A stretch of 64,000 bases of DNA. It comes from Peptidiphaga gingivicola (GTDB lineage: Bacteria > Actinomycetota > Actinomycetes > Actinomycetales > Actinomycetaceae). Of the stretch, positions 8,891 through 17,296 are shown in pieces; position 1 is the first letter of the stretch, and each line of letters opens with the position of its first letter. Made by a program: the position numbers and the translations under genes. The notes under the pieces were generated by a model. The model was not told where the DNA came from. It saw only the letters and a list, made by a program, of their open reading frames with translations, and searched no databases. Where the stretch lies: NCBI RefSeq assembly GCF_001652275.1, contig NZ_LVZK01000001.1, positions 1,054,001-1,118,000 of the forward strand, in the 5' to 3' direction.

Positions 8891-8965
8891 GTTGAAACGA
8901 GGTCGATTGAAACTCAGCGGGTTGAAACGAGGTCGATTGAAACTCAGCGGGTTGAAACGAGGTCG
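8891..8965. repeat. 30-bp tandem repeat containing the 3' end of the FKBP gene
   Basis: Two complete 30-base copies (8891-8920 and 8921-8950) are followed by a partial third copy to ~8965. The last copy contains the final codons of the minus-strand FKBP gene, so the gene tail with its stop codon has been duplicated downstream. Confidence 0.8.
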
Positions 8966-9348
8966 ACGACGAAGATCAAAGTGTCCGTCCCCCGGATTCC
9001 CGCCCTGGGGTTGCCTCTGGGGCCGTAGCCTTTCTCCGGCGGAATTGAGACGAGAAGGCGCGAGCCGACGTTCTTGCCTACGAGCGTTTGGTCCCAGCCT
9101 TTGATGACCATTCCGACGCCGATCGGGAACGACGTCGTCTCGCCCCGGCGAAACGACGAATCGAAGACGCGGCCATTCCAGATTTGGCCCAGATAGTTCA
9201 CCTCGATCTGATGGCCCTTCTGGATCGTGGGGCCGCTTCCCTCTTCGAGGACTCTGACATGGAGGCCCCGCGGGGCCTCGGAGTCAGGGAAGGTCAGTTC
9301 GGGCGGCTCTCCGAAAGCGCCGGCGACCGATGGCAGAGTGACGTCCAT
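8944..9348 (-). CDS. FKBP-type peptidyl-prolyl cis-trans isomerase
   Basis: A 134-residue single-domain FKBP. It shows the fold's landmarks: GHQIEVNYLGQIWNGRVFDSS, FPIGVGMVIKGWDQTLVGKN and LLVSIPPEKGYGPRG, then TLIFVVDLVS at the end. It catalyses cis-trans isomerisation of peptide bonds before proline and may act as a folding factor. No signal peptide or lipobox is present, so a cytoplasmic place is expected. The ATG has a GAGAGGAA site. The 3' end lies in a 30-bp tandem repeat, so the last codons have been copied downstream. Confidence 0.92.
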   Translation of the reverse strand: MDVTLPSVAGAFGEPPELTFPDSEAPRGLHVRVLEEGSGPTIQKGHQIEVNYLGQIWNGRVFDSSFRRGETTSFPIGVGMVIKGWDQTLVGKNVGSRLLVSIPPEKGYGPRGNPRAGIRGTDTLIFVVDLVSTR

Positions 9349-9573
9349 GGATTTCCTCTCGTAACGGGGTTGCCGGTTGTGGCAACGCCCCTAGTCTAAT
9401 GCGCCCTAATGCGCTGCGCCGCCATCGTGAGCGATGCGCTGAGACCGGTCCGCTGCGACGTGGCGCGGCTCCTAGGAACTGCACAAGGGATTCAGGGATA
9501 ATGAAAGAAAGCTGAGTTGACGGTTCCGTCACTCGTCGCGTTTGCTCTCGCTGCGTCTAGAGGAAGGAAGCGG

Positions 9574-11304
9574 ATGCCGACTCTGGTGATGATTCTGTCT
9601 CTCGTTCTCGTGACTATCGTCGCGGTGTGGATCGGGGAGATGACCCGCCTTCCGTACCCCGTGCTATTGTTGCTCTTCGTCGCAGGCCTCTCGTTCGTGC
9701 CTCCGGTTCCCGTCTTCACGATGGACCCAGAGATCATCCTCCCGCTTTTCCTTCCGCCTTTGCTCTTCGCTGTAGCGCGCCGGGCTTCGTGGTCGGTGTT
9801 CGTCCGCCGCTGGCGGACCCTCCTCATCCTGGCTGTCTTCCTCACAGCGGTGACCGCCTGCGCTGTGGCTGGGATGGTTATGTGGCTCTTTCCTGCCGCA
9901 ACGCTCCCGCTCGCGCTCGCCTTGGGCGCCATGGTCTCTCCTCCCGACCCGGTCGCCGTCGAGGCTGTCGCGGAGCCCGCGAAGGTTCCCCGCGGCATCA
10001 TGCGCACCCTTCAAACCGAGAGCCTGTTCAACGACGCCGTCGCGATCGTCCTGTTCACGACGGCGGTGAGCGCCGTCGAAGGCGACGGCCGCCTGAGCAC
10101 GGCATTCGGACGCTTCTTGGCGGGCGTCGCCATCGCGGGCCTTGTCGGCTTCCTTCTCGGGTGGATCGTCAGCATCGCAAACCGCGGAATCCACAACGTC
10201 GCGGCGACTGGCGCGGTCACAATGGTCGCTCCGTTCATTGCTTATCTCGCGGCTGAGAAAGTGCACGCCTCCGGAGTCATCGCTGTGGTAGTCACCGCTC
10301 TGGAGATCAACAGACGCGAGGTCGCCGAGGCTTCGCGCGACCGCATTCTCACCTCCTCCTTCTGGGAGGTCGTCGATCTTTTGGTCACTGGCGTCGCTTT
10401 CGGCTTGGTGGGATCCGAGCTGAGGCAAGTCGTCTCCGACGAAGGGTGGGATGACATCGCGGGCTACCTTCCCTTGGCCTTCGTCGTCGTCGGCCTGGTG
10501 ATCCTCGTTCGTTTTCTGGCCATGGGGGTGTTGCGGTGGGTCGCTCGCGTCGGCGGCGGGGGAGGGGTGCCGAGAAACTGGCGCGACTGCCTGGTGCTCA
10601 CGTGGTGTGGGATGCGCGGGCTGGCGACGTTGGCGCTTGCGCTTTCGCTGCCGGAGTGGGGAGGCCCGTCGAATCGCGAGTTCAGGAGTTTCGCGGTCGT
10701 GGTGGGCGCCGTCGTGCTGTTTGTCACCTTGGTTCCTGCGGGCCTTCTCTTGCCATGGCTCATTCGGGTGCTAGATCTGGCCGAGGACGAGAGCAGCCTC
10801 AAGGAGGAGGCCGCGGAACTCGCCGATCGCGCGCAGCACGCAGCCTACAACGCCCTCGAGCACTACTTCGAGAACCAGGACTTCCCGATCTCCCAACGCG
10901 AGGAATTGCGCGAGTGGGCCGATCGCATCAAGATCCGCCTCGAATCCGACCAACAGTGGGACCATGTGGGAGGAAGCGAACTGACCGACACTGCGATTCG
11001 CTCCGCCTCCGAGATCAGAAACCTGGTGATCGGCGCGCAATCCGTCGCTTTGGAGGCTGCGCGAGCAGAGATCCTCGAGGCCCGCAACGATCCCACGGTC
11101 GACGTCGGCACCGTTGAGCAGGTGCTTCACAGACTCGACTTGCGCACGCTTTCCTTGCCCCGCAACCGCCCTCGCACGCAAACGCGGGAGGCCCGGTCCG
11201 GAACGGCGAATCTCGCCCAGCGCCGCGGCCGCATCAACCCGGTGGAGAACATCGCCAAGAGGGTCAATGCTCGGCGGCATCGCAGCGCGGAAATGGACGA
11301 CTAG
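9574..11304 (+). CDS. Na+/H+ antiporter, NhaP/CPA1 family
   Basis: A 576-residue protein. Residues ~1-410 hold about 12 membrane segments with CPA1 landmarks: PLALALGAMVSPPDPVAVEA, TESLFNDAVAIVLF (the functional ND pair) and TWCGMRGLATLALALSLP. Residues ~420-576 form a cytoplasmic, charged, helix-rich tail, often regulatory in this family. The protein should exchange Na+ or K+ for protons. The ATG at 9574 is chosen over a TTG at 9517 because AGAGGAAGGAAG lies just upstream. With NhaA it gives the window two unrelated antiporters. Confidence 0.9.
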   Translation: MPTLVMILSLVLVTIVAVWIGEMTRLPYPVLLLLFVAGLSFVPPVPVFTMDPEIILPLFLPPLLFAVARRASWSVFVRRWRTLLILAVFLTAVTACAVAGMVMWLFPAATLPLALALGAMVSPPDPVAVEAVAEPAKVPRGIMRTLQTESLFNDAVAIVLFTTAVSAVEGDGRLSTAFGRFLAGVAIAGLVGFLLGWIVSIANRGIHNVAATGAVTMVAPFIAYLAAEKVHASGVIAVVVTALEINRREVAEASRDRILTSSFWEVVDLLVTGVAFGLVGSELRQVVSDEGWDDIAGYLPLAFVVVGLVILVRFLAMGVLRWVARVGGGGGVPRNWRDCLVLTWCGMRGLATLALALSLPEWGGPSNREFRSFAVVVGAVVLFVTLVPAGLLLPWLIRVLDLAEDESSLKEEAAELADRAQHAAYNALEHYFENQDFPISQREELREWADRIKIRLESDQQWDHVGGSELTDTAIRSASEIRNLVIGAQSVALEAARAEILEARNDPTVDVGTVEQVLHRLDLRTLSLPRNRPRTQTREARSGTANLAQRRGRINPVENIAKRVNARRHRSAEMDD

Positions 11305-11480
11305 CCGAGGCGTGGGCGGCCGGCCGTGGACCGGGCACGCGATGCGGGCGCGGATGTCCAGCCGCGGCGCGCAGACGTGGCCAACCGCGGAGCGAATATG
11401 CGGCGCGGGCATGGATGCCCAGCCGCGGGCATGATGCCCAACCGAATCGCCCCGACTGCTCCGCACGGGCCGGCCGTTGA

Positions 11481-11486
11481 TAGGCT
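11481..11486 (+). promoter_or_regulatory. -10 box for a leaderless transcript of the P-loop kinase gene
   Basis: TAGGCT ends six bases before the ATG at 11493, and no ribosome site is visible. Confidence 0.45.
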
Positions 11487-11492
11487 TGCCTC

Positions 11493-12023
11493 ATGCGTCG
11501 CCCACCTCTCCTTTTGGTTCTCTCGGGTTTGCCGGGCGTGGGCAAGACGACCCTGGCTCGGCGCGTCGTTCCCCCATTGAGTTGCGTCTACTTGCGCGTC
11601 GACGAGGTTGAGGCTCCGCTCATTCGCAGCAACGTCGACGTCGGCGGCCTTGGGTATGAAGCCGTTGCCGGGCTTGCCCGGTCGAACCTGGAGCTCGGCA
11701 GGAACGTCGCCGTCGACCTCGTCAATCCCCTGCCGCTGACTCGCGCCATGTGGCGTGACGCTGCGGCTCAAACGGGTGCCAAGCTGATCGCGGTCGAATG
11801 CGTTCTCGCGGATCGGGAGGAGCATCGTCGTCGGGTCGTCTCGCGCAGCGCGGATCTCGAAGGGATTGTCCCGCCCACATGGGCGGAAGTCGAGGCCCGA
11901 GAATACATCCCGTGGGACGAGAGCCGCGATGGAGAACGCCTTCGTCTCGACATGGCGGACCTCGACGCGGCTGCAGCCAGCCTCATCGAAGCTGCGCTCG
12001 TCAAGACCGCGCGCGCTCGGTGA
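11493..12023 (+). CDS. Small AAA/P-loop kinase-like ATPase
   Basis: A 176-residue protein with a Walker A loop LSGLPGVGKTTLARRV (about residues 10-25). The conserved RVDEVEAPL comes next, then GRNVAVDLVNPLPLTR and EHRRRVVSR, which could be the lid arginines. The layout fits the small P-loop kinases related to zeta toxin, chloramphenicol phosphotransferase and adenylylsulfate kinase. Substrate and role are unknown. The start is probably leaderless. It stands alone downstream of the antiporter gene. Confidence 0.75.
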   Translation: MRRPPLLLVLSGLPGVGKTTLARRVVPPLSCVYLRVDEVEAPLIRSNVDVGGLGYEAVAGLARSNLELGRNVAVDLVNPLPLTRAMWRDAAAQTGAKLIAVECVLADREEHRRRVVSRSADLEGIVPPTWAEVEAREYIPWDESRDGERLRLDMADLDAAAASLIEAALVKTARAR

Positions 12024-12357
12024 AGCTGCTGCGCCCTTGGATTCGGGCTGTTCGGACGAGAGGGCGTTTTCTCCGACGTCGCCGAAGCTGCGCCCCGCAA
12101 AGGTTCAGAACAAGATCGCCGCGGCAGACGTCGCCTCCCAATTGCGGGCGCGCGAGCCGTTGTGCCGTGGGAAGGAGCTTGTCGATTCGGCGGAATCTTT
12201 CGACGCGTGCGTGGCCGAGGAGTTCCCGGAGATCGGCGCCTCCGGTTCCGTGTACGGGCGCGACGACGCCGGCCGATGAACGGCCCTCCACCATCAAGGG
12301 ACGGCGGTGAAAGCGGGCGACGCGGAATCTGAAGAAGATCGCGGAGCGTGAGCCGGT
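12024..12357. other. Intergenic region, 334 bp
   Basis: Several overlapping frames are open on both strands, but none gives a recognisable protein or has a good ribosome site. They look like GC-rich chance ORFs. No terminator hairpin with a T-run was seen between the converging P-loop kinase and msrA genes. Confidence 0.4.
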
Positions 12358-13044
12358 TTACTCGACCGTGGCGACAGGCCCCGAGCCTGGAAGAGGGCAT
12401 GCCATTCCGGTGCGGGCGTGACATTGATAACCATTCGGGTTCTTGTACAGGTATTGCTGGTGGCGGTCTTCGGCGGGATAGAACGGAGTGGTTTCCAGAG
12501 CCGACCTCACCTCCGTGACGATCTTCCCGAATCCGTTGTTTTCAAGAACTTCTTGATACGCCTCGATCATTCGCCCGGCAAGTTCCTCCTGCTGCGGCGT
12601 CGTCGGAAAGATCGCACTGCGATACTGGGTGCCGATATCCCCTCCCTGGCGGTTGAGGCTCGTCGGATCGTGGGACTCGAAGAACGCCTGGAGAAGGCGC
12701 TCGGTCGGCAGCCGTGAAGGCGTATAAAGAACGCGCACGGTTTCGGCGTGACCCGTCTTGCCCGTGCACACCTCCTCGTACATCGGATTAGGCGTGAAAC
12801 CGCCCATGTAGCCGACCGCCGTCGCATCGGCGCCGAGCTCCCACGCGAGCTTCTCCGCGCCCCAGAAGCATCCGGAAGCAAGATAAAGAACTTCCTGATC
12901 CGGCCCGGGCTCGGCCAGAATGTCGGTTCCAAGGACGGCATGGGGCGCGGGAGAAGGGAGAACCGGTGCATCGCGTCCCACAAGCGCGGTCTCCGGCGTC
13001 ACCGGCGTTTGTTTGTCGGAGGAGTCCCAAAGGAACATCTTCAC
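12358..13044 (-). CDS. msrA: Peptide methionine sulfoxide reductase MsrA
   Basis: A 228-residue protein. The catalytic motif GCFWGAEK is at about residues 58-65. ATAVGYMGGFTPNPMYEEVCTGKTGHAE, DPTSLNRQGGDIGTQYRSAIF and the late QQYLYKNPNGYQCH complete the MsrA pattern. It reduces methionine-S-sulfoxide in proteins. Extra cysteines near the end (GYQCH, GMACP) may serve in thioredoxin recycling, which is inference. The start ATG overlaps the greA stop by four bases, making a greA-msrA operon that links transcription elongation and oxidative repair. Confidence 0.95.
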   Translation of the reverse strand: MKMFLWDSSDKQTPVTPETALVGRDAPVLPSPAPHAVLGTDILAEPGPDQEVLYLASGCFWGAEKLAWELGADATAVGYMGGFTPNPMYEEVCTGKTGHAETVRVLYTPSRLPTERLLQAFFESHDPTSLNRQGGDIGTQYRSAIFPTTPQQEELAGRMIEAYQEVLENNGFGKIVTEVRSALETTPFYPAEDRHQQYLYKNPNGYQCHARTGMACPLPGSGPVATVE

Positions 13045-13526
13045 CCCTCGAAAGGCTCGATTTTGACGATTTCAACCGAGATCTTTCGCCCGGTCGGCGT
13101 GGCGAACTTCGTGGACTCGCCTTCCTTGAGACCGAGAATGGCCTTTCCAAGCGGGGCGGACTCGGGGTAGATTTCGATGTCCAAATGGTCGGAGGCCTCG
13201 CGGGAGCCTATAAGGAAGCGCTCCTCCTCGCCGGCGATCTTCGCCGTGACGATCACCCCGGCCTGAACTTCTGTGGCCGCGGGCGGCTCGGAAACCGTTG
13301 CATTCTCGAGCAGATGCGTGAGCTCGGCGATGCGACCTTCCAGCTTCGACTGCTCTTCGCGTGCAGCCTGGTAGCCGCCGTTCTCTCGAAGGTCTCCCTC
13401 GTTGCGCGCCGCTTCAATCTTGCGTGCGATCTCGGCGCGGCGGACGGTGGTCATCTCTTCAAGCTCGGCCCGAAGGCGCTCGTACGACTCTGGAGAGAGC
13501 CACGCTCTCTTGCTTTCGTCAGCCAT
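13041..13526 (-). CDS. greA: Transcription elongation factor GreA
   Basis: A 161-residue protein. It has the N-terminal coiled coil (LSPESYERLRAELEEMTTVR, then REEQSKLEGRIAELTHLLE) and the acidic loop region LRENGGYQAAREE at the tip. The C-terminal FKBP-like domain includes DIEIYPESAPLGKAILG. GreA binds RNA polymerase and stimulates cleavage of backtracked RNA. The start has AAGGAGAA upstream. The actinobacterial form has NEGDLRENGGY rather than the proteobacterial DLSENAEY. It is the first gene of a coupled pair with msrA. Confidence 0.95.
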   Translation of the reverse strand: MADESKRAWLSPESYERLRAELEEMTTVRRAEIARKIEAARNEGDLRENGGYQAAREEQSKLEGRIAELTHLLENATVSEPPAATEVQAGVIVTAKIAGEEERFLIGSREASDHLDIEIYPESAPLGKAILGLKEGESTKFATPTGRKISVEIVKIEPFEG

Positions 13527-13714
13527 GTGTTCTCCTTAACGATGGTCGGTGCGCGTACGCGCACCGACCGACGATTGTGAATGTGCGAAGACGCACGCCG
13601 TCCTTGCTTAGACGACGCGCGGACGATCCCCGCTCAAAGAAAAGTTGTGCCCGCGGGAAGCGGGTAAGCCGATGCTCACCCTACCAGGTGGAGCCGATGA
13701 ACGCCGCGTCGCTT

Positions 13715-14401
13715 TTACTTCACCGCCATGACGACGAACCAGACGGCCACGGCCTGGCAGGTGTAAGCCAGCAGCGTGCACGCGTGGAAAAACTCGTGGA
13801 AACCCCACACGCGAGGCCACGGATTGGGCCACCGCAGGCCGTAGAAAACGGCCCCCACGGAGTAGGCGATCCCTCCTGCGAGGATCAGCCAGACCACGGC
13901 GGGGCCGCCTGCCGTCCAATACTCGGGGAGGAACCACACGGCGATCCAGCCGAGCAGAAGATAGAGCGACGTCGAGAGCCACCTAGGGGCGTCGGGCTTG
14001 AAAACGGCGAGGAAGATCCCGCCGAGGGCGCCCGCCCACACGATTGCCAGCACGCATGCGGCTGTGCGCGGCGCAAGCATTGCAACCGTCAGCGGCGTGT
14101 AGGTTCCTGCGATGAGGAGGAAGATGTTGGAGTGGTCCATCCTCTTCAGAAGCAGCTCGATTTTCGCAGACCACTTCCCGAGGTGGTAAACGGCGGAATG
14201 CCCGAAGAGCACAACCGAAGAGACACCGAATACCAGGCACGCCAGTTTCATCCCCGTCGTCGGAGTGAGGGCGATCAAGACGATCGCGTTGGCCAGCGCC
14301 AGCGGCGCGGTGATTGCGTGAATCCATCCCCGCGCCTTCGGCTTGGGCAGGGAAGCGAGAAGACTGCGCCGCTCCCTGCGCGATACAGCCGCTGAAGTCA
14401 T
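13715..14401 (-). CDS. Hemolysin III / PAQR family membrane protein
   Basis: A 228-residue protein with about seven membrane segments. Family motifs are FGHSAVYH in the second segment, MDHSNIFLLIAGTYTPLT, and FHEFFHACTLLAYTCQ near the end. The conserved Ser, His and Asp residues form the metal site of the PAQR/hemolysin III superfamily. Bacterial members (TrhA/YqfA) influence membrane energetics and lipid balance; true hemolysis is not shown for most. The ATG at 14401 is chosen because AGGAGTGG lies just upstream; a start 27 bases earlier lacks a site. Confidence 0.9.
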   Translation of the reverse strand: MTSAAVSRRERRSLLASLPKPKARGWIHAITAPLALANAIVLIALTPTTGMKLACLVFGVSSVVLFGHSAVYHLGKWSAKIELLLKRMDHSNIFLLIAGTYTPLTVAMLAPRTAACVLAIVWAGALGGIFLAVFKPDAPRWLSTSLYLLLGWIAVWFLPEYWTAGGPAVVWLILAGGIAYSVGAVFYGLRWPNPWPRVWGFHEFFHACTLLAYTCQAVAVWFVVMAVK

Positions 14402-14511
14402 GATGCCACTCCTATCCGTCTCTGCCATTTTAGGCGGCAGCTTGAGCTTTCGCGTGCATGTGCGATCGGCGTCACCTAGGCTAGTCTCACCGAGTCAATA
14501 GGAGGTTGAAG

Positions 14512-15273
14512 GTGGCCGCGCCGGCATTGTTGTACAGATTGTATGAGCGCAGGCTCATGGGCGGGTTGGGGTCCGCTGATTTGCCGCGTCATATCGGGGT
14601 CATGCTCGACGGAAATCGGCGGTGGGCGAAAGAGCTGGGGCGCAACGCCTCTTTTGGCCACAGGCGCGGGGCCGACAAGATCAACGAGTTCCTTACGTGG
14701 TGCGACGAGGTCGGCGTCCAACTGGTCACGCTGTGGCTGCTGTCGACGGACAATCTCAAGCGGGCGCGCGAAGAGATCGACACGCTTTTGGAGATCATCG
14801 CCGCGGCGGTCGAGCGCTTGGCCGCCGCTCACACCTGGCGCCTGAAGACGGTCGGCAACCTGCAGATGCTTCCCGAGCCGTTCGTCTCCCGCATGGAAGC
14901 GGCCGAATCGAAAACCTCCGACGTGAAGGGGATGCAGGTGAACATCGCCGTCGGCTACGGAGGGCGCCAGGAGATCACCGACGCCGTGCGTTCGCTTCTG
15001 GCTGAGCAGGCGACGTCGGGCAAGACTCTCGCCGAGGTGGCCCGCTCGATCAAGGTCGACGACATCACGGACCATCTCTACACGAAGGGCCAGCCTGACC
15101 CCGACCTCGTCATTCGCACGTCGGGCGAGCAGCGCATGAGCGGTTTCATGCTGTGGCAGACGGTTCACACCGAGTTGTACTTCTGCGAGGCGTACTGGCC
15201 CGATTTCCGAAAGGTCGACTTCCTGCGAGCGCTGCGCGATTACACGCAGCGCGAGCGGCGTTTGGGAAGGTGA
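14512..15273 (+). CDS. uppS: Isoprenyl transferase, undecaprenyl diphosphate synthase family
   Basis: A 253-residue cis-prenyltransferase. It has HIGVMLDGNRRWAKELG (the catalytic Asp and the diphosphate-binding region), GHRRGADKINEFLTWC, TLWLLSTDNLKR and RTSGEQRMSGFMLWQTVHTE with the second diphosphate site and the Mg2+-binding Glu. It condenses isopentenyl diphosphate units with cis geometry. Actinobacteria often carry two such enzymes, one short-chain and one C50/C55, and which this is cannot be told, so the symbol is by family only. The GTG is placed six bases after GGAGG. A terminator-like hairpin lies ~180 bases downstream. Confidence 0.9.
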   Translation: MAAPALLYRLYERRLMGGLGSADLPRHIGVMLDGNRRWAKELGRNASFGHRRGADKINEFLTWCDEVGVQLVTLWLLSTDNLKRAREEIDTLLEIIAAAVERLAAAHTWRLKTVGNLQMLPEPFVSRMEAAESKTSDVKGMQVNIAVGYGGRQEITDAVRSLLAEQATSGKTLAEVARSIKVDDITDHLYTKGQPDPDLVIRTSGEQRMSGFMLWQTVHTELYFCEAYWPDFRKVDFLRALRDYTQRERRLGR

Positions 15274-15452
15274 GCCGGAAGCGGAGTTTTTAGCGACGGC
15301 GCGCGCCGAATCCCGGCTGCAGACAGGCGTTGGCCGGGCTGCGGCGAATTGGGGCATGGCTCCGAAGGGGCCGAAATCCCGGAACGACGTTGGAGCGCTG
15401 AAGCAACGCTCGAGCCTGGGGGCGAGGCTTGAGTGGACTGGGCATATAGCGC

Positions 15453-15486
15453 AAAGCCGTGGGCCGCTTGCGCGGCCCACGGCTTT
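15453..15486. terminator. Bidirectional rho-independent terminator
   Basis: A long perfect stem, AAAGCCGTGGGCCG pairing with CGGCCCACGGCTTT around a short loop, flanked by A-run and T-run halves. It sits between the converging uppS and PfkB kinase genes. Confidence 0.75.
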
Positions 15487-15560
15487 AGCGTGTGTGTGAT
15501 GCCTCGGCGCGCCTATTTAGCAACGCTCATATGATCTCGATCCCCACCGAGATTTTTCGC

Positions 15561-15593
15561 TGTGGGAGCCGGTGCCGAGTTCCGGCTCCCACA
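15561..15593. repeat. Strong hairpin without a T-run
   Basis: TGTGGGAGCCGG (15561-15572) and CCGGCTCCCACA (15582-15593) form a perfect 12-bp stem with a nine-base loop. Neither flank has a T-run, so a structural element or a rho-assisted end is as likely as an intrinsic terminator. Confidence 0.6.
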
Positions 15594-15836
15594 ACATAGC
15601 TGTTATCTAACTGTTTCAAGATGTTATCAGATCGTTATCTAGCGCGCAAGGCGGTTCGTGAAGGCAAATCTGCCCTATCTGTGTGGCGCTCGAGGCTGCC
15701 GGGGAACGGCCGCGGGGCAGGCCGACGTCGAGGGATCCCGAGGCCGACGTCGAGTGGGAGCGGCTCGCGGCAGAGGCCGGCTCGGCCCCGCGCTCGACGA
15801 CGAGTTTTTGCGGGGCTCTGCGCGAAAGACGCCCTG

Positions 15837-16823
15837 TCAGGCTTCGGCGAATGTCGAAAAGCTGTAGGCGTCGTAGGCGAGAGCCAGTTCCTCGTGCGTG
15901 GGCGGATTGACGTCGGGGCGGGAGACGGATATGGAAGCGGCGGCGGTTGCGTATGCGCCGAGAGTCTCCAAATTCGTCGGCGAAATCGCCGCCAGCCGAT
16001 CGCGATTGGCGGCGCCGCTGAGAGAGATGCGCGTGAGCCCGTCGATGAGCGCGGCGAAGAAGGCGTCGCCGGCGCCTGAGGAGTTGACGACGTCGACCTG
16101 CCGCGCAGGAATGTGAATCGTTTCGCCGGTGGCTGAATACATGAGCGCTCCCTCGCTTCCACACGTGACGACCGCCAGCAGAACGCCCAATTCCAGCCAT
16201 CGGCCGGCGACCTCTTCGATGCTAGCGTTCGGTCCGTAGACGAGGGCGATGTCCTCGTCGGAGGACTTCACGACGTCGGCGTACCCGGCGAAGCTCTCGA
16301 CGATGGCGCGCGCCTCGCGAATGTCTCCCAGAAGGGCCGGGCGCACATTCGGATCGTAGAAGACCGTGACGTTCTCGCGCAGTTCTTCGACCCAGTTGCG
16401 CACCTTTGCGGCGCCCGGCTGGAGGTGGCAGGCGGCCGAGCCGAAAGCCAGGGACTCAGGGTCGAGGAGGTCAAGGTCGAGCTTGCAGGCGCCGGAGAAG
16501 GGTTTGTCCTGTATGTCCCAGGTAAAGTCGAACGAGTAGCTTGCGCTTCCCGATGCGTCGAGGCTCACGTGGCTGACCGACGTCGGATTGGTTCGCTCGC
16601 CGTCGGCGCGAAGCCAAAGCTCCAGACCGTTGGAGGCGGCGTAATCGGCGAGGATTCGCCCGTTGGCGTCCAATCCGAAGTCGGTCACCAGGCGGGTTGT
16701 GCGGCCCAAGCGCCGCAGGCCGATGGCCACGTTGAGCATCGAGCCGCCGGGCGTGAGGCGGGTTGAGCCGTCCGGCGCCGTGATCTTGTTGATGAGCGAT
16801 TCGCCAATGAGGAGCACGCTCAT
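15837..16823 (-). CDS. PfkB family carbohydrate kinase (fructokinase-like)
   Basis: A 328-residue sugar kinase of the ribokinase fold. The first PfkB signature is in TPGGSMLNVAIGLRRLG (about residues 24-40). The second is VVNSSGAGDAFFAALIDGL, with the GAGD anion hole and the catalytic Asp. YDPNVRPALLGD and VVTCGSEGALMY are also typical. It should phosphorylate a sugar such as fructose using ATP. The ATG overlaps the stop of xseB by four bases and has an AGGGAG site, so it is translated in the xseA-xseB operon. That pairing of a sugar kinase with a nuclease subunit is unexpected. Confidence 0.88.
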   Translation of the reverse strand: MSVLLIGESLINKITAPDGSTRLTPGGSMLNVAIGLRRLGRTTRLVTDFGLDANGRILADYAASNGLELWLRADGERTNPTSVSHVSLDASGSASYSFDFTWDIQDKPFSGACKLDLDLLDPESLAFGSAACHLQPGAAKVRNWVEELRENVTVFYDPNVRPALLGDIREARAIVESFAGYADVVKSSDEDIALVYGPNASIEEVAGRWLELGVLLAVVTCGSEGALMYSATGETIHIPARQVDVVNSSGAGDAFFAALIDGLTRISLSGAANRDRLAAISPTNLETLGAYATAAASISVSRPDVNPPTHEELALAYDAYSFSTFAEA

Positions 16824-17296
16824 TGTTTCTCCCTGCCTGATCCGCGTTCGGATCCTTCGACGTTTGACGCTCTTCGCGCCGGTCGGCCGTCCGCCGACTC
16901 TCCTTGGCCTGTCCCCGATTTGTCCTGACCAGCCGTCGAATCGCCCTCGGGCTGCTCGGCCTCTGGCGCGCCGCGTGCGGCGGCAAGGCGCTCGCGGGCG
17001 CCGTCGAGCCAGTCTTGGCAGCGCCGCGCAAGCTGCTCGCCGATTTCCCACAGTCGGAGCGACTCCTCGAGGGGGATAGACCCCTGTTCGAGGCGGACGA
17101 CTATTTCGACGAGCCGAGACCTGGCCTCCTCATAGCTGATGGCGTCGATGCCCTCGAGGGGCCCGTCGTTGCGGCCATGGCTTTCGCCGCGGACGCCTGC
17201 TTCGCGCTGCGGTCCGCCCCCTTCGCGGGGCCCGCCCTCCTCGCGTTGGGACTCGGCGTCGGCGCCCTCTCCGTCAAGGGCGTTCTTCTTGGGCAT
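16820..17296 (-). CDS. xseB: Exodeoxyribonuclease VII small subunit
   Basis: A 158-residue protein, about twice the usual 70-80. The XseB core is at residues ~53-105: SYEEARSRLVEIVVRLEQGS, IPLEESLRLWEIGEQLARRC, then QDWLDGARERL. The flanks are long, low in complexity and rich in Glu, Gly and Arg. XseB binds XseA to form exonuclease VII, which degrades single-stranded DNA from both ends. The ATG at 17296 follows AGGAGGAAAGC, and the gene overlaps the 3' end of xseA by 23 bases. Its stop overlaps the kinase start. Confidence 0.88.
   Translation of the reverse strand: MPKKNALDGEGADAESQREEGGPREGGGPQREAGVRGESHGRNDGPLEGIDAISYEEARSRLVEIVVRLEQGSIPLEESLRLWEIGEQLARRCQDWLDGARERLAAARGAPEAEQPEGDSTAGQDKSGTGQGESADGRPARRASNVEGSERGSGREKQ

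Larger units (their letters stand above)
15274..15836. other. Convergent intergenic region, 563 bp
   Basis: This lies between the prenyltransferase (plus) and the PfkB kinase (minus). It holds two strong hairpins at 15453-15486 and 15561-15593. No open frame in it resembles a known protein or has a good ribosome site. Confidence 0.5.

Noticed and set aside
12001-12297. 98-codon minus-strand ORF between the P-loop kinase and msrA
   Set aside because: Arg-rich random-looking translation; other frames are open in the same stretch, as expected in GC-rich DNA.
15561-15593. Calling the second hairpin after uppS an intrinsic terminator
   Set aside because: The stem is strong, but neither side has a T-run, so it is listed as a hairpin only.
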